Notes: generated by a model not told the origin, from the letters alone. Shown: positions 50,338-62,165, numbered from the stretch's first letter. The stretch: DNA of 64,000 nt from Lithodes maja (GCA_037953745.1 JBAKBP010003129.1:62001-126000), one strand, 5' to 3'. Program-made: numbers and translations.

Positions 50338-53300
50338 CTGGCAGAAAAAAGGAGACATAGAATTAAGGCACTCTATGCTGTTTTGTTTGCTGTGTTTGGC
50401 ATTCATTTCAGTCATGTGGTCGAGAATCTTAAAATTAATCGAGTACAAGAAGAACCATAGTTAGAAAATGGTTATGTTGGCATATTGGTATATATGAGCG
50501 GAAAATAGCGTATTTCATTGGTTTATGTCAACAATGCCAACAATGCAGATATCCTGAGTTAAAGAAAGACTGACTGTGTTTGGCTCGAATAATAGACTGT
50601 TTATTATTTTTCCCACAAGTTGCCATTGTTTACCCTTTACCAAGCAGCCTATACCTGTATCAAAATTTCACTCTATTGCACAACACAAAATCTTACTTAG
50701 AGTTGCGAATTATCTCGGTAATGCTGTCCACCACCATATCTTCCGTTAGTGTTTCCATATCCAACGTCAGACCCAGGCTGGAGACCCGGACCATCTTCCC
50801 ATTCTTGATCTGGTCATAGATAACGGGGAGAACAAGCAGTGGTGTGGTGTGGCAGATAGCTTCCTGCACGCTCAACATCCCTCCGTGACTCAAGAACACT
50901 TTTACGTTGTCATGACCTGAAATTTCACATTATTGTTTTGCTGAATCTTCAATGCATGGTGATTTTGATAAGTTCGTTTTTCTTTATATTGGGTAGTTCC
51001 TGTTTTGGTTTGTTTATTTTTAAGTTTTTCATTATTATCATTATTCATTTAATGTGTGCCAAGAAACAAACACAAACGTAAGAAACACAAAGTTTAAATT
51101 GGCATTGATGCTAAAGAGTAATGTTAAGGGATGTTTTTATTTTGTTCCCAATATCCCAATCAAGCTTTAGATATCACTCAAGTTAAATTTGTATATTTTT
51201 CAGTAGAAAAGTGTTCAGCTAGTATGTCCGAAATTACGGACTCGCTATTGCTCGCCAGCAAAATAATTGACACCTAAATTGCACAAAAGGTCTTATTATT
51301 GGCAAAGAATGGGGCTAAAGGTCTTTAACACACAAAGAGCGGGTGGTAGGGTATTTTACACTGTGCCGCCCAGCGTTTTTTTTTTACCCTAAATAGGGTT
51401 GTTTCCGTGCTCATTTTCATGCATAAACAAGACCCAGAGCGTAAAACAAGTATCTATCCCTGAAAGGGCGTAATCAGAGCTTTCCAATGACACCCGAACC
51501 ATCCTTGTACGACTACTGGTTCTCTTGCAACGATCGTGCAACACGAGTGCAAAAAAACTAAAATAAGGTAATTTCCGTACATAATTCCCTGTGTAGCGAG
51601 TGAGAGAAGGGGGAGGAAGGTGGTATACAGTTCAGTCCACAGTGGTCGTGGGGAGTGGTCATAAGGTTACTACGCTCGTCCCACCGCTCAGCTCTCTCTC
51701 TCAGCAACATTACGTGCTGAAAATGGCACTCGACATATGTGGTGCACCGCCACATAGTCCAAATTTATTTAACTCGACAGATGTTGTGCGCCGTTGGTTA
51801 AGGGTTAAATTGCCATTCTAATGAGGTGAATGTGTTAAGATCTCAAAACTAATGGGGCTAAACATAAAGGAGAAGGGGATCAGAAAAAAATGTAAAACCT
51901 CCCGTTAACCAGAAAAGTAATATATACCTGGTAAACATAAGTCAATTGTACCCACCAACAACATTGTCCGACATGCCCTCCAGTTCTTCGTCATTAATCA
52001 GCAACACTCACTGTGGTGGCTGGCAGAAGGCCTTTAGGTGGACGTTAAGATGTTCCCCCCATCAGTTTGGCTATTTTAAGACATTTTGCCTCATTTTCTT
52101 GTCAATTTTAAGACCTTTCGTGTCATATTTTAGTCAATTATCGCTCGCCTGCAATTTAGGAGGAAAAATATCTAGGTATAGGGAGCAAGCTAACCGCCCC
52201 TCGCCTCCTTAAGCCAATTGTACCCACCAAGAATATCCTGCTGGGAGAACCACTTGCTGATCAACACATTGTCCGATACGCTTTCAAGTTTTCCGTCATA
52301 CTTCCACAACACTCTCTGGGGCAGCCGGCGGAAAGCTTTTAGGAGGAAGTTAAGGAGTCGTGGAGGCATCTTGCTTGGGATGAGCAGGGTACCAAGGCTG
52401 AAGTATACCACACCGGCAGGACCAGCGCCTGATATCCACGACTCCAGTTCCTTCATAGTGGATTAAAGATACCTTATGATTAAGATAATATGTTAATAAT
52501 ATGTTAATAGTATGTTATATGATATGTTAATACTATTATATTAAGATAATTTATTAAAATTATAATTAAGATAATTGCCACAGGCCGTAACGCGCTTGGT
52601 AGAGCACTCGCCTGTTCAAGTCTCTGGCCAGCCAGTGTGCTATTTGGCAGACGCCAATGTTGTGGACGGTGCCGTTTAGCAATCTGTGGCAACTATTCAC
52701 TGAAGTCTCTGATACATCAGGGCACCCACCCTAGCCCAGCTAGAATAGTGGATAACTGCAGATCAAATGTTGTTGCGTAAAAGTTTGTGGCAAGCTGCCA
52801 GTAATTTTTTGAGGTGATTTTAGTGTTCCTGTAGTTGTACAATATCCTGGCTACACCGATACTCCATGATAATAGCTTACTCCCTATATCGTCTCACCTC
52901 ACAGCATAGGAGATGTCAAGCCAAATTCAACGATATTGTAATTGATAATGTGCTGCCCTATAGTGTGGAAAGAATAAATGAAGCAACCAAGATCTCGAAA
53001 GCTTCTTTCACTAATATTGGGGCCTCGTGAAAGCTACAGGCTACCGAGAAAATCCTACTGTCCCGAGGTTTAGGGGAAAAAAAGGAAAAAAAAAATATAT
53101 TACTTGTTTGGCATCCTCTACCAAACCTCAGCCGTTTCTGTCTGTCTCTTTTCCTGTACTACTTTTCCTACTTGAGGGTGGGATGCTAGGAATCCTCCTC
53201 CCCTTGTAAAATTCACCTATTAGGCGAGACAGAGAAAGGGGCGAGGGAACGCGAAAGTGGTCCCTGACCCTAAGAATTGGAGCATTAAATGTTTCTGTTC

Positions 53301-56300
53301 AAGCTTGCTCTCAAGTCGACCGCCCCCAACTATGGGCTATTGTGCCTTAGTATATACATATGTATGTATGTTAGAGATGGACCGAATATTCGTTTCGTAT
53401 TCGTATGTGCGAATATTCGCAATGTTTTTCAATATTCGTATTCGTATTCGCATTTCCATTCATAGCTATTTGCAAACATGTGAATATTTTCACGAAACCA
53501 ATAGAAGATATACAAAAATGTAAAATATTACATTTCAAAGCGTGCGTTCGCTTGTAGATGTCGGGGAAAGGCATGCTTCTTTATTAAACCCTCTAAGTAC
53601 CATAGTATGTGAATGTTTATTAAACTAATGGAACTGAAATTGTGTACATCGACTTCCACACCAATCTGATGATATCTGAACTTTGAAATAATTGTAATAG
53701 TTCCGAAATCTGACCTTGTTCATTATAACGGAATAAATGGTCTTTGTACAATGTTGCCAATGCACCGGCTACCGCTAGATCCAACGAATCACTTCCATCA
53801 CTTCCATCTAGCGACATCAAGATGTGATGAATTCTAGCGATATTCAAGTTATGTTCCCTATTTTAAGGAATTGTAGAGATTTTTCGATTGTTAAAGATTA
53901 TTCTAGATACTTCAACATATGTTTTCTAGTGACATACAAGTTTTTAGTGTCTGATGACTATCTAGCGATTTGTCAAAGCTATTCTAGCATATATTTGTGT
54001 TTTAGTTTATCATGCATTGTTTAATATATTTGCCCTATTTCTCCAGAAGACTTCCTACATGATATAGTAATTGTTCTAGTGATAATTAAATATTATACAG
54101 GGCTATTTTAATTTGGCTGATGATTATGAAACAGTAATATGCTGGACGATGAGAATACTGTATGTAAACATGTCTCGGATATCACTGATAATTTTTGGCA
54201 TTTTCTGCCAAAAGCCCAATGGCTAATCGGTGGTGGTAACGAAACACGCAGCTGTACACATTCACATCGTCATTGGCTTCCGGTAATTAATTTCATAGTA
54301 ATTTAATTAACGTTTGTTGGTGATATAAAAAGAATTACCAGTTTTTGAAGGATGACAATTTCATCCTTCAAGAAAGATTGAAATATTCGCTATTCGCTGT
54401 TCGTATTCGCGAATTTTACCAAAAAATATTCGTATTGGTATTCGTATTCGCAAATAGTGAAAATTGATATTCGTTCCATCTCTAGTAGGCTATGTATATA
54501 TGTATGTACTCAGGCACATACCCCATTGCTGGGGGTGGCCGACATGAGACAGAGCCCGAACAGAAACAACATTTCAAATTCCTATCCTCAGGGTCCGGGA
54601 TGCATATTTCCGAAGTCGAGACTAGTATATATCATAGGGGAAATTAGGACCAATCAGAGGCCGCAGTGACAGTGACGTCACCCACAAGGGGAGGAGCCAG
54701 TCTGTCTGTCACTCTCTCTCTCTCTCTCTCTCTAGGTGAGGAGCCTGCCTGCCTCTCTTTGGTTTCTCTCTCTCTCTCTGGTAAATAGAAGAAGTAAGTC
54801 ACCTAGTATAACAAGTTATTTCAAATATTAACTACATTAAGGATACAATATGATTGTGCTATGTTATGGTTATGAGTAAATAAGAGTAGCCTACCGTATT
54901 ACGCGTATTGCACAACCATGGACAGAAATTCCTTGACAATTTTAGAAGGCACAATATTATTTCACTGGCGAACTATATTGATTCCTGTGACACTTAAGCA
55001 GTTAACCTGTGCTGATAATTTCAAGAAGGAACTTAAGTCACTCATATATATAAAGGGTTATATATACAGTATATACATAGCCTATACATTACTTTATTTT
55101 ACATGTCATTAACACATTAACATTATCAGATAGTACAAAATATATTAATCATCAAATGTTATGACATAGTTAATGGTTTAAGTGCATAAGGTAGAGCCAA
55201 AGGCTAATTAGTAGGCTATATAATTATATGATACGTGTTAGTGAGTTGGGCCTAGGCCTATAGGCTACTTAGGCCTTATAATTAGGGTTGGGTGTGAAGG
55301 GGATCTGCCTTGTGTGAGCCAATCGACTTTCTGTAGACTCCCATTTTCTTTTATTCTTATGTATGACAGCTATTTCTATATTTTTCTAAATATTACTTTT
55401 ATTGTAGTCGATATGTTATGATGTGACAATGTTAATTAATATTTATATAAGTACAGTAGTGGTTAGGGCTACTTGAACACCTCTTAACCCCATTATATCC
55501 AGGGCGGTACAATATTGTACCGCCCTCGGTACTTTAAGCCAATATATATAATATGTCATTTTTAAATAAAGCACAATGTTACAAATAATCCTGATCAAGA
55601 CACTGGGAACACAACAAATAATGATTTTAAGCAAAAAAACAATGAGTTCAATCAGCCTGTTCTCTAATATTAACGATATTGATCGTGAAAGGCGCTGAAC
55701 ATAAAGAAACCATACGATATGAAGTGAGACATTTGGCATAAAGGTTACACTCACCTGTAAGGTTGGACTCTGATTCCAGATGTACGATGAGATATAATTG
55801 TGAATTTTGTTATTCCCTTCATATCAATCTATCACTTTCTCTCCTATCATTGATCTTTACTTATTCCCTTAGTCTGTCTCGATTCAGCCACCCCCAGCTA
55901 TGAGGTATGTGCCTGAGTGTATACATACATACATACATACATACATACATACAGACATACATCTGTAGGCCTACATACATAATATTATGGAATGAGATCA
56001 TTACATATGCGGAGAGAGAGAGAGTGAAAAGTGACCATTTATAGTTTATTTACGTTGTGCATGAATGTAAATTTAAATGATAATGATAAATAAAACAAGA
56101 ACTATTTGAAACAATTTAACTGTCTAAGGAGAACTGGCAACACCCTCCTCCTCAAATCTTGGGACGAAAGATGCCAGAATTGCAAAATTTTCATTGTTTA
56201 CTCATTGCTTTTCAAGTAAAACCATAATTAATGGGAATAACATATTGTACTCTGGATGCTTATTTAATCTAGACAGAAACTATGCCAATAAATATTGATA

Positions 56301-58552
56301 ACTTGTTATACTAGGTGACTTACTTCTTCTATTTACCAGAGAGAGAGATAAACAAACGAGAGGCAGGCAGGCTCCTCACCCAGAGAGAGAGAGAGACAGA
56401 CAGACTGGCTCTTCCCCTTGTGGGTGACGTCACTGCCACTGCGGCCTCTGATTGGTCCTAACTTCCCCTATGATATATACTAGTCTCGACTTCGGAAATA
56501 TGCGTCCGGGACCACTCTCGCGTTCTCTCGCCCCTTTCTCTGTCTCCTCGAGTAGGAGAATTATATAAGGGGAGGAGGATTCCTAGCCTCCTGCCCCACT
56601 ATACATACACTATATAATATTTACCTGGGGCAGGGGTTTAGCAGGTCGACAATTGATCCCCCCTATATCCACCTGTGAGGGCAGCACTGGTCGAGGAATG
56701 TCCAGGGTGAAGTGAGAGTTGTACAGGGTCACACTCTGGTTCTTCTCCAACTCCAACAACGGCGGCAGATCAGGGAAGAGGATGGAGATCTGAGGGGTTA
56801 GTTAAATATAGTTACTGTAGTTTGTTTAATCAAAATAGGACTTCAGAGGCTATCAACCCTATTGGATTATTAAGCCAGCACACTGTAAGTTAAAGGGCAT
56901 AACGCATGGGGTCAGCTATACTCATTATCATAAATGTTAGTGTACAGTATACCTCTTATGTGCAATAATAGTAGTCCTCCGAGTTTCATATAAATGTAAA
57001 TATAAATAATTTGGTGTTTTGGACGGTGGTGGCGAGAGGCATTTCCGAGCCCCTCGTGACGTTTATAAGGGCATTGGGGTACCCATAGAATAACACAATC
57101 GGTCAAAGAGTTTCAGGAGTCAGGTCAATGGCCACCATTTTGATTATCAATATCTCTGTTAAGTACTCCATGCTGTGAAAGCAGTTACAAAGATAGACAG
57201 ATATTTAATAGAGGGGTATGATAAATTGTATGAGCAGCATAAGCTTAATGATGAAATGTAGAAATAATGGAAAGCTATCGAATAATGCAGTGAAAGTGAA
57301 AATAAAGATGGAATATTTTGATACGTTGGAAGTACACTTGTGCTCAAGTATCTGTGTACCGTTAGGGAAAGATCTCCTCTACACAGGCCGGTACTATTAG
57401 TGTTGCCATATGGATAGAGCTGCCAATACGTATTTATTTATGATTAACGAGACCAAACTATGAATAAGTGTATTGATAGATACTTAAGGATAGACAAATT
57501 TTACACTAACGTGATATATATATCAAATACTGCCTTCACATTACTTCATCATGCATGAAATATATCAGGATAGGGTAGCTAAAGGAAATATGAAAACATA
57601 TTCGAATTTCCCGGTCTAATTCCGTTATCACTAACACAGGAGAGAGGCGACAGGGGCTGCCATTAACTTTTTAAGCTTAACAAATCTTACATGGCTTTGT
57701 TTACTCGTTTATATCAAAATGTATGATAAACCTAGACAACTGTGCAGTATCAATCATTCTTAAACATGCTTTAGACAGTGATAAAAATGGACTGGGATAT
57801 TGCATGAACTATGCCCTTTAAGAATAGCGTCAGGACTGGAGCCCCTTGTCTAGAACTCCAGTCCTTTGTGAAATTGTGAGGGGTGGTAGCTGGTTAGTAT
57901 GGTAGGGGAGGGTGGGGGGGGGGGGGGAGGTTAGACAGCTAAGAAAAAAAATTCTCAAAGGATAGAGTGAACCTGAATGTGTAAAAAGGAAGAAGGGTGT
58001 AGAAACAAGCAAATAATATTGATGACTTTAATCAAAATGATGCACTTGTCTCACCTTTCCTATATTAATGTCATCATAAGTCAGACGGACAGCCCGTCAG
58101 CTGACTTTGCTATTTTACCTAATATACTGTAGGTTAGCATTGCATAAGTGGGGTTAGGTTGAACTGTAATTAAAAAGGTATATAATTTCTATCTATTAAC
58201 TGTTTTTATTCTTGCTATTTGTATTCTTTTTATATATATTTACCTTTCAATACAAGTTCCAACACTTAAGGATACAGAATACTTATAATAGTGTCATCTA
58301 CCATACCTCCTTCTGCACGGCGGGAACAAGCTCCCATTCTCTGTAGTAGTAAGCTGTTGCCAGAGATAAGGCCATATTGACGATGCGGTCCCAGAGAGTC
58401 GACTGGTCCTCCATTTCCATATACCGGACATGCAAGGCCGACACGTTGACCATGGGGTGGAACACGTTACCCATGGCGCCACTCACCCGCCAGTCCAAGT
58501 TAGTGGGAGATAAGCCGATCCAGGGAAGCTCGTGTATGAATGGATAGGCCAA
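50058..58552 (-). CDS. UDP-glycosyltransferase gene (UGT), C-terminal five exons
   Basis: Five exons: 58552-58307, 56789-56625, 52450-52228, 50916-50697 and 50337-50058. Phases join as 0, 0, 1, 2 with exact codon counts, giving about 370 residues to the stop. UGTs transfer a sugar from a UDP-sugar to small lipophilic substrates, in animals usually at the ER membrane facing the lumen. The donor-binding signature is present (W...QQDILGHDNVKVFLSHGG, E, LVLPVIYDQ), as are a membrane span near the C-terminus and a short basic tail. The N-terminal acceptor domain with its catalytic His is upstream and not found. It may be functional if that exon exists. Confidence 0.92.
50697..50916 (-). CDS. UGT exon: donor-sugar binding signature
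   Basis: Acceptor AATTTCAG|GT, donor TCTAA|GTAAGA. Encodes HDNVKVFLSHGGMLSVQEAI and LLVLPVIYDQIKNGKM, the core UGT signature with the HGG and DQ sugar-nucleotide contacts. Confidence 0.95.
51128..51904. mobile_element. TTAA hairpin family H copy in a UGT intron, split by MITE M
   Basis: TTAA at 51124-51127 and 51905-51908, ends GGGATGTTTTTATT and inverted CGGGAGGTTTTACATT. Interrupted by 51329-51804. Lies in the intron between the signature exon and the one before it. Confidence 0.7.
51329..51804. mobile_element. TTAA-target MITE, family M, copy 2
   Basis: TTAA at 51325-51328 and 51805-51808. About 476 bases, aligned end to end with 13238-13718 (AAAGAGCGGGTGGT; CACTGTGCCGCCCAG; GACTATG/CATATG region near the right end). 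Nested in a hairpin family H copy. Confidence 0.75.
51940..52056 (-). pseudogene. Decayed partial duplicate of a UGT exon
   Basis: The minus strand reads KAFCQPPQ, then a stop, then ELEGMSDNVV, followed by GGTGGGTACAATTG. This parallels KAFRRLPQ...KLESVSDNVL and the donor GTGGGTACAATTG of the real exon at 52228-52450. The segment between VSDNVL and the donor is deleted. It lies about 170 bases downstream of the real exon and is not usable. Confidence 0.7.
52228..52450 (-). CDS. UGT exon: start of the C-terminal domain
   Basis: Acceptor CTATGAAG|GAA, donor ATTCTTG|GTGGGT. Encodes ELESWISGAGPAGVVYFSLG, then FRRLPQRVLWKYDGKL and NVLISKWFSQQDIL, matching the UGT pattern fSlGs...lpqrVlWK...W.pQ..LL. 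223 bases, phase 0 in, 1 out. Confidence 0.93.
52579..52640 (+). mobile_element. tRNA-like SINE head in a UGT intron
   Basis: GGCCGTAACGCGCTTGGTAG (A-box-like) and GTTCAAGTCTC (B-box-like) lie only about 30 bases apart. Shorter than a real tRNA, so a SINE head or degenerate pseudogene. Confidence 0.45.
53374..54482. mobile_element. MITE built from ATTCG-type repeats
   Basis: TA at 53372-53373 and 54483-54484. The ends GAGATGGACCGAATATTCG and inverted GAGATGGAACGAATATC pair. Degenerate (ATTCGT)n clusters occupy both subterminal regions (53382-53460, 54378-54465). The 1.1 kb is noncoding. TA flanks suggest Tc1/mariner-type mobilisation. Confidence 0.6.
55501..55526. repeat. 26-base perfect palindrome
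   Basis: Each strand of 55501-55526 reads the same (AGGGCGGTACAAT then its mirror). TTAA lies close on both sides (55486, 55535). It could be the collapsed remains of a TTAA hairpin element or a DNA hairpin site. Confidence 0.6.
56625..56789 (-). CDS. UGT exon: end of the N-terminal domain
   Basis: Acceptor ACCCCTCAG|ATC, donor CCCCAG|GTAAAT. 55 residues including NQSVTLYNSHFTLDIPRPVL and GGINCRPAKPLPQ, matching L-.-N-S-.-.-.-l-d-.-P-R-P...GGi.-.-.-p-.-K-P-L-P. Phase 0 in and out. Confidence 0.93.
56790..58306. other. UGT intron
   Basis: About 1.5 kb. G-run at 57914-57926. No element recognised. Confidence 0.5.
58307..58552 (-). CDS. UGT exon: N-terminal domain
   Basis: Acceptor TTTTATTCACAG|TTG, donor GAG|GTATGG. 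82 residues: LAYPFIHELPWIGLSPTNLD, then FHPMVNVSALHVRYMEMEDQ, resembling the UGT segment with sY.P...s...d.m.f.qR..N. The LINE begins about 28 bases upstream of the acceptor. Confidence 0.88.
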
Positions 58553-58579
58553 CTGTGAATAAAATGGATGTTATACAGT

Positions 58580-61492
58580 TAGTGAAGTTGGGGAAAGCAC
58601 CAGGAACAGATGGAGTGTGTGGGGAAATGTTAAGGTATGGTGGTGAGATAGTGATCGAATGGGTATGGAAAATGTGCAAACTAGCATGGGAGAATGGGAG
58701 TGCACCTGATGACTGGAAGACAGGCATAATAGTCCCCCTATATAATGGTAAAGGGGAAAAGAGGAGTGTGTGGTAACCACCGAGGAATATGTCTTCTAAG
58801 CGTCATACGGAAGGTGTACAGTAAGGTAGTGATTGAGAGAGTGAGAGTGAGAATGGAGAAATGGAGAGGTGAGGAGCAGGGAGGTTTTAGGAAGGGAAGA
58901 GGATGTGTAGATCAGATTTTTACCCTGAATTGTGTTGTGGAGAAATATCTGGAGAAGCAACAAAAGGTGTATGTTGCCTTTATGGACTTGGAGAAGGCCT
59001 ATGACAGAGTGGATAGAGAAGGAATGTGGAAAGTACTTCGAATATACGGAGTAGATGGCAAGTTGCCGAATGCAGTGAAGAGCATGTATGAGGGTGCAAA
59101 GGCGGCTGTACGTGTGGAGAATGAGCAGAGCGAGTTCTTTGACCTAAATGTTGGGTTGAAACAGGGGTGTGTGATGTCCCCGTGGTTGTTTACTGTATAT
59201 ATGGATGGAGTCATGAAATAAATACAAGGAAGAGCAGTGGATGTTGGTGTATCGCTGATAAGGGAGGGAAATGAGTGGAAGCTACCTGTACTGCTTTTTG
59301 CTGATGATACAGTTCTGATGAGCGATAATGAATGGGAGTTGCAGGGTCTGGTAAATATGTTTGGAACAGTGTGCGAAAAAACGGAATCTGAAGGTAAATG
59401 CGGGGAAGAGCAAGGTTATGGTCTTCAAAAGGGGTGAAGACACAGAGTGTGAGGTGAAGTTGAATGGTCAGGCTATGGAGATTGTCAGCTCATTTAAGTA
59501 TCTGGGCAGTGTGTTGAGTAAAGATGGGACTATGGATGAAGAAGTGCAGGAGATGGTTGTAGGAACCAGTGGCGTACCCAAGGGGGGCATGGGGGGGGCA
59601 AGTCCCCCCCCCCCCCCCCAGACACCACAGCCCTAAATGTATACCTATAATATTTGTTATTGTTAATTTGTATTCAATAGGACGTAAGGAACTCCTGGAT
59701 AGAAGGCACCACCACCTAAAACAGGATTTAAAATTATTAAAGATCATAAGTATCTTCATTTAAAATTATCACTTCACCAAGAGCAGTAGCAGTGAAAATG
59801 TGGAAAGGAGTTTACAATTATGATAGTTACCGCTTTAATCATTGGTTGGAGGCTCGTTTTCTTTAGTTTTCATACCTGTTGGAGCTAATCATTGGTTGGA
59901 GGCTCGTTTTCTTTAGTTTTCATACCTGTTGGAGCTTTGATTTTCCATCCATCCTAGATTGGGTAATTGAATAGTAATGTTATATCTGAACTATTTCTTA
60001 TTCTTAATATATAAAGTTTAACATTTGTCAGTTAATTTAAGGCAGAAAGAAAACAAAATATTATTACAAAAGAAACTTATTTCTTGAATGAATGCTAGGA
60101 CAGGTTTTTATATGTTTTATAAATTGCTCAGCTGATTGCTGCGTGAAGAGAGGGACGAGGGTGGACACTTTGGGTATGAAATTTGTCTGGTTTTTGGCAT
60201 TTCTGGTACGATTATCATGATGTCTTATTATCTGTTCAACTCTAAAATAATTTGCAGGCATTGTGTAAACACAATAATGTCACTAAGCCTTAATTATAGA
60301 GATTATACAGTACATTATATCAATACAATATACTGTATAGGCCTAGCCTAATCCTGCAAGTACTGTACATTACTATTTTCATAATTTAAGTGAATCAATA
60401 AAGCTCTCCCTTGCCCTTCAACCCTCCCTTAGATTATGCAGTAGTAATTTGTGTATGTAAAGGATATTCCTCTGATTATGTCTCACAAGATTTCTTTGGT
60501 TCAGTTTCAATTATGCGAATTAGCTTCTAATTTCCAATTCTGTCCACAAATATACAGTACAAGTGTTTAATAAAGCTCTGAGAGGATTGTGTGTTTACAG
60601 TTTTTATATACTAAATTGGTTATGTTCATTGAGTTAGTGTTAGTTGAGTTTAATACAATATGGGCTAATGATTAACCATATAGACAAAGCTAAGGATAAA
60701 ATCAAAGAGGAGTTCCTTAGAATCATTAGTTTGATAATGTGTTATTTATAAACAAAATATGGCTTCAGATTGAGTCTATTAAGTAGTGAAATTAAAAATA
60801 AATCTCGGGAAGGGGGTGGGGGGGCTCACAGCATCCCCCGAACCCCCACAGCACCAGGGCCCAATGAAGTCTTTACCTGGCCCTGGGTATCAGGTGCCCC
60901 TCTCATGATAATGGTGCCCCCCCAGGTGCCCCCCTGCTGAGAAAACCCTGGCTACGCCACTGGTAGGAACGCTGAAAGCAGTAACAAGAAATAGGGTGGT
61001 CAGTATGGAAGTAAAGAAGTCCTTGCATGACAGTGTGGTAATCCCGACACTGACTTACAGAAGCGAAGCATGGACGTTTGAGAAGAGACTCAGACCAAGA
61101 GTGAGTTGGGTGGAAATTAGTTACTTGAGAAGTGCGTGCGGTGTTACATGGAGGGATAGACAGACGAATGAGGAAGTAAGAAGGAGTTGTGGTGTGGAGG
61201 TAGATGTGCTGGAAAGTGTGAAAAGGAACACCTTGAGATGGTTCGGCCATATGGAACGTATGGGAAGCGAGAGAATGACTAAGAAGGTGTACGAGAGTGA
61301 GGTGGAAGGACAGAGAGCAAGAGGTAAACCGAAAGAGAGGTGGAAGGATGGAGTGAGGAAGTATATGGATGAAGGCGGTGCTGGTTGGGAGGAGGGTCGT
61401 CGACTGACTGGGGACAGAGATGCAAGGGGGCGGTTCGTTCATGGCCACCCCTTTGGGGATCACGTCGTCAGGCAATAGATAGATAGATAGTT
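58580..61492 (+). mobile_element. RTE-like LINE, 5-prime truncated, split by a hAT element
   Basis: RT starts at GKAPGTDGVCGEML (58590). It continues after a frameshift with KVYVAFMDLEKAYDRVDREG, VGLKQGCVMSPWLFTVYMDG, then LLFADDTVLMSDN and FKYLGSVLSKDGTMDEEV. After the hAT element it resumes with KSLHDSVVIPTLTYRSEAWT and NTLRWFGHMERMGSERMT, ending at 61478 before an (ATAG)n tail. Against the fragment at 62390, a GAA to TAA stop at 59219 and one extra A near 59379 are seen here. It lies antisense to the UGT gene, in the intron upstream of its first visible exon. Confidence 0.88.
59567..60962. mobile_element. Non-autonomous hAT element with 8-base target duplication
   Basis: Ends CAGTGGCGTACCCAAGG and inverted CAGTGGCGTAGCCAGGG, flanked by GTAGGAAC on both sides (59559-59566, 60963-60970). 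The LINE reading continues across when it is removed. Internal 1.4 kb has no transposase. A 45-base direct duplication (AATCATTGGTTGGAGGCTCG, 59837 and 59888) lies inside. Confidence 0.9.
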
Positions 61493-61509
61493 AGTGTAAC
61501 TGTTGGGAG

Positions 61510-61605
61510 AGAGGTATCTTGACCAGGATTCCAACCCACTCACTCCAGGTATATTAGGGAGTATTGGGCACCGTAACCATTCTGCTATAAGCGGCCATCC
61601 GCTCA
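61510..61605 (-). mobile_element. tRNA-derived SINE head or tRNA pseudogene
   Basis: Minus strand: GCTTATAGCAGAATGGTTAC (A box) and GGGTTGGAATCCTGGTC (B box). No convincing full cloverleaf, and the loop is too long. Confidence 0.5.
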
Positions 61606-61919
61606 TGGCCAGCAGTAACGTCACAGTTTAGAGGTTAAGCTTAGAAAGAAATTGTGTAAATCTGAGGTATTTATTGAGACAATGTTTAATTGTTTGATTC
61701 CTAGAAAGCCTTCTAAAGTTTAGAAAATGGATCCGATGTTAGCTTGATAAAAAAAAAAAAAAAAAAAAAACTCATCTTATACTGGATGAATAAATCTACG
61801 AATATTTTATATGTAAATAGAATATTGATCATTGACTTTCCATGTACTTGGTCACATGAATTGGTGTACACTCTGATAATATATATGGAAAAATATTATT
61901 ATTTCACAGCATTTCTTTG
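61606..61919. other. Noncoding spacer with poly(A)
   Basis: A-run at 61749-61770. No gene seen. Confidence 0.4.
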
Positions 61920-62165
61920 TCAACATTAGGACCATTCGTGTCATCTGGTGTTTGTTCGGGGAGATCACTTTTACAACGGTCATTTAGATGTCGATTATTT
62001 CCTGGGGAGTGATAGCGAGCCTGTAATTATTGGAGGAATCGGGCTTCGGCCGGGACATTTTTCTACCGAAAAATGTACACATTAATATCGAAGGGTGGTC
62101 TACTCTAGGGGGTGCTTTTTTAAACTTGATGGAGTTCTAGAGAGGAAACTAATAAATTAATAGAT
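61920..62165. mobile_element. TTAA hairpin family H, partial copy
   Basis: Shares CCTGGGGAGTGATAGCGAGC, CGGGCTTCGGCCGGGACATT and TTTCTACCGAAAAATGTACA with 45497-46300, and the tail GGAAACTAATAA. Borders not defined. Confidence 0.5.

Larger units (their letters stand above)
53172..56598. repeat. Large inverted repeat in a UGT intron
   Basis: Left arm: 53172-53263 plus 54592-54830. Right arm: 56290-56598. Matching words include GCTAGGAATCCTCCTCCCCT, TTCCGAAGTCGAGACTAGTA, GACGTCACCCACAAGGGG and AAGAAGTAAGTCACCTAGTA. A second inverted pair (53264-53371 with 54484-54591; GCCACCCCCAGCAATGGGG-type) is nested in the left arm and surrounds a MITE. A third copy of that inner motif sits at 55879-55950. 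Confidence 0.75.

Noticed and set aside
50245..50460. Plus-strand ORF opposite the UGT last exon
   Set aside because: Antisense shadow of a confirmed exon.
52579..52640. Functional tRNA gene in a UGT intron
   Set aside because: A and B boxes are too close and no cloverleaf can be drawn.
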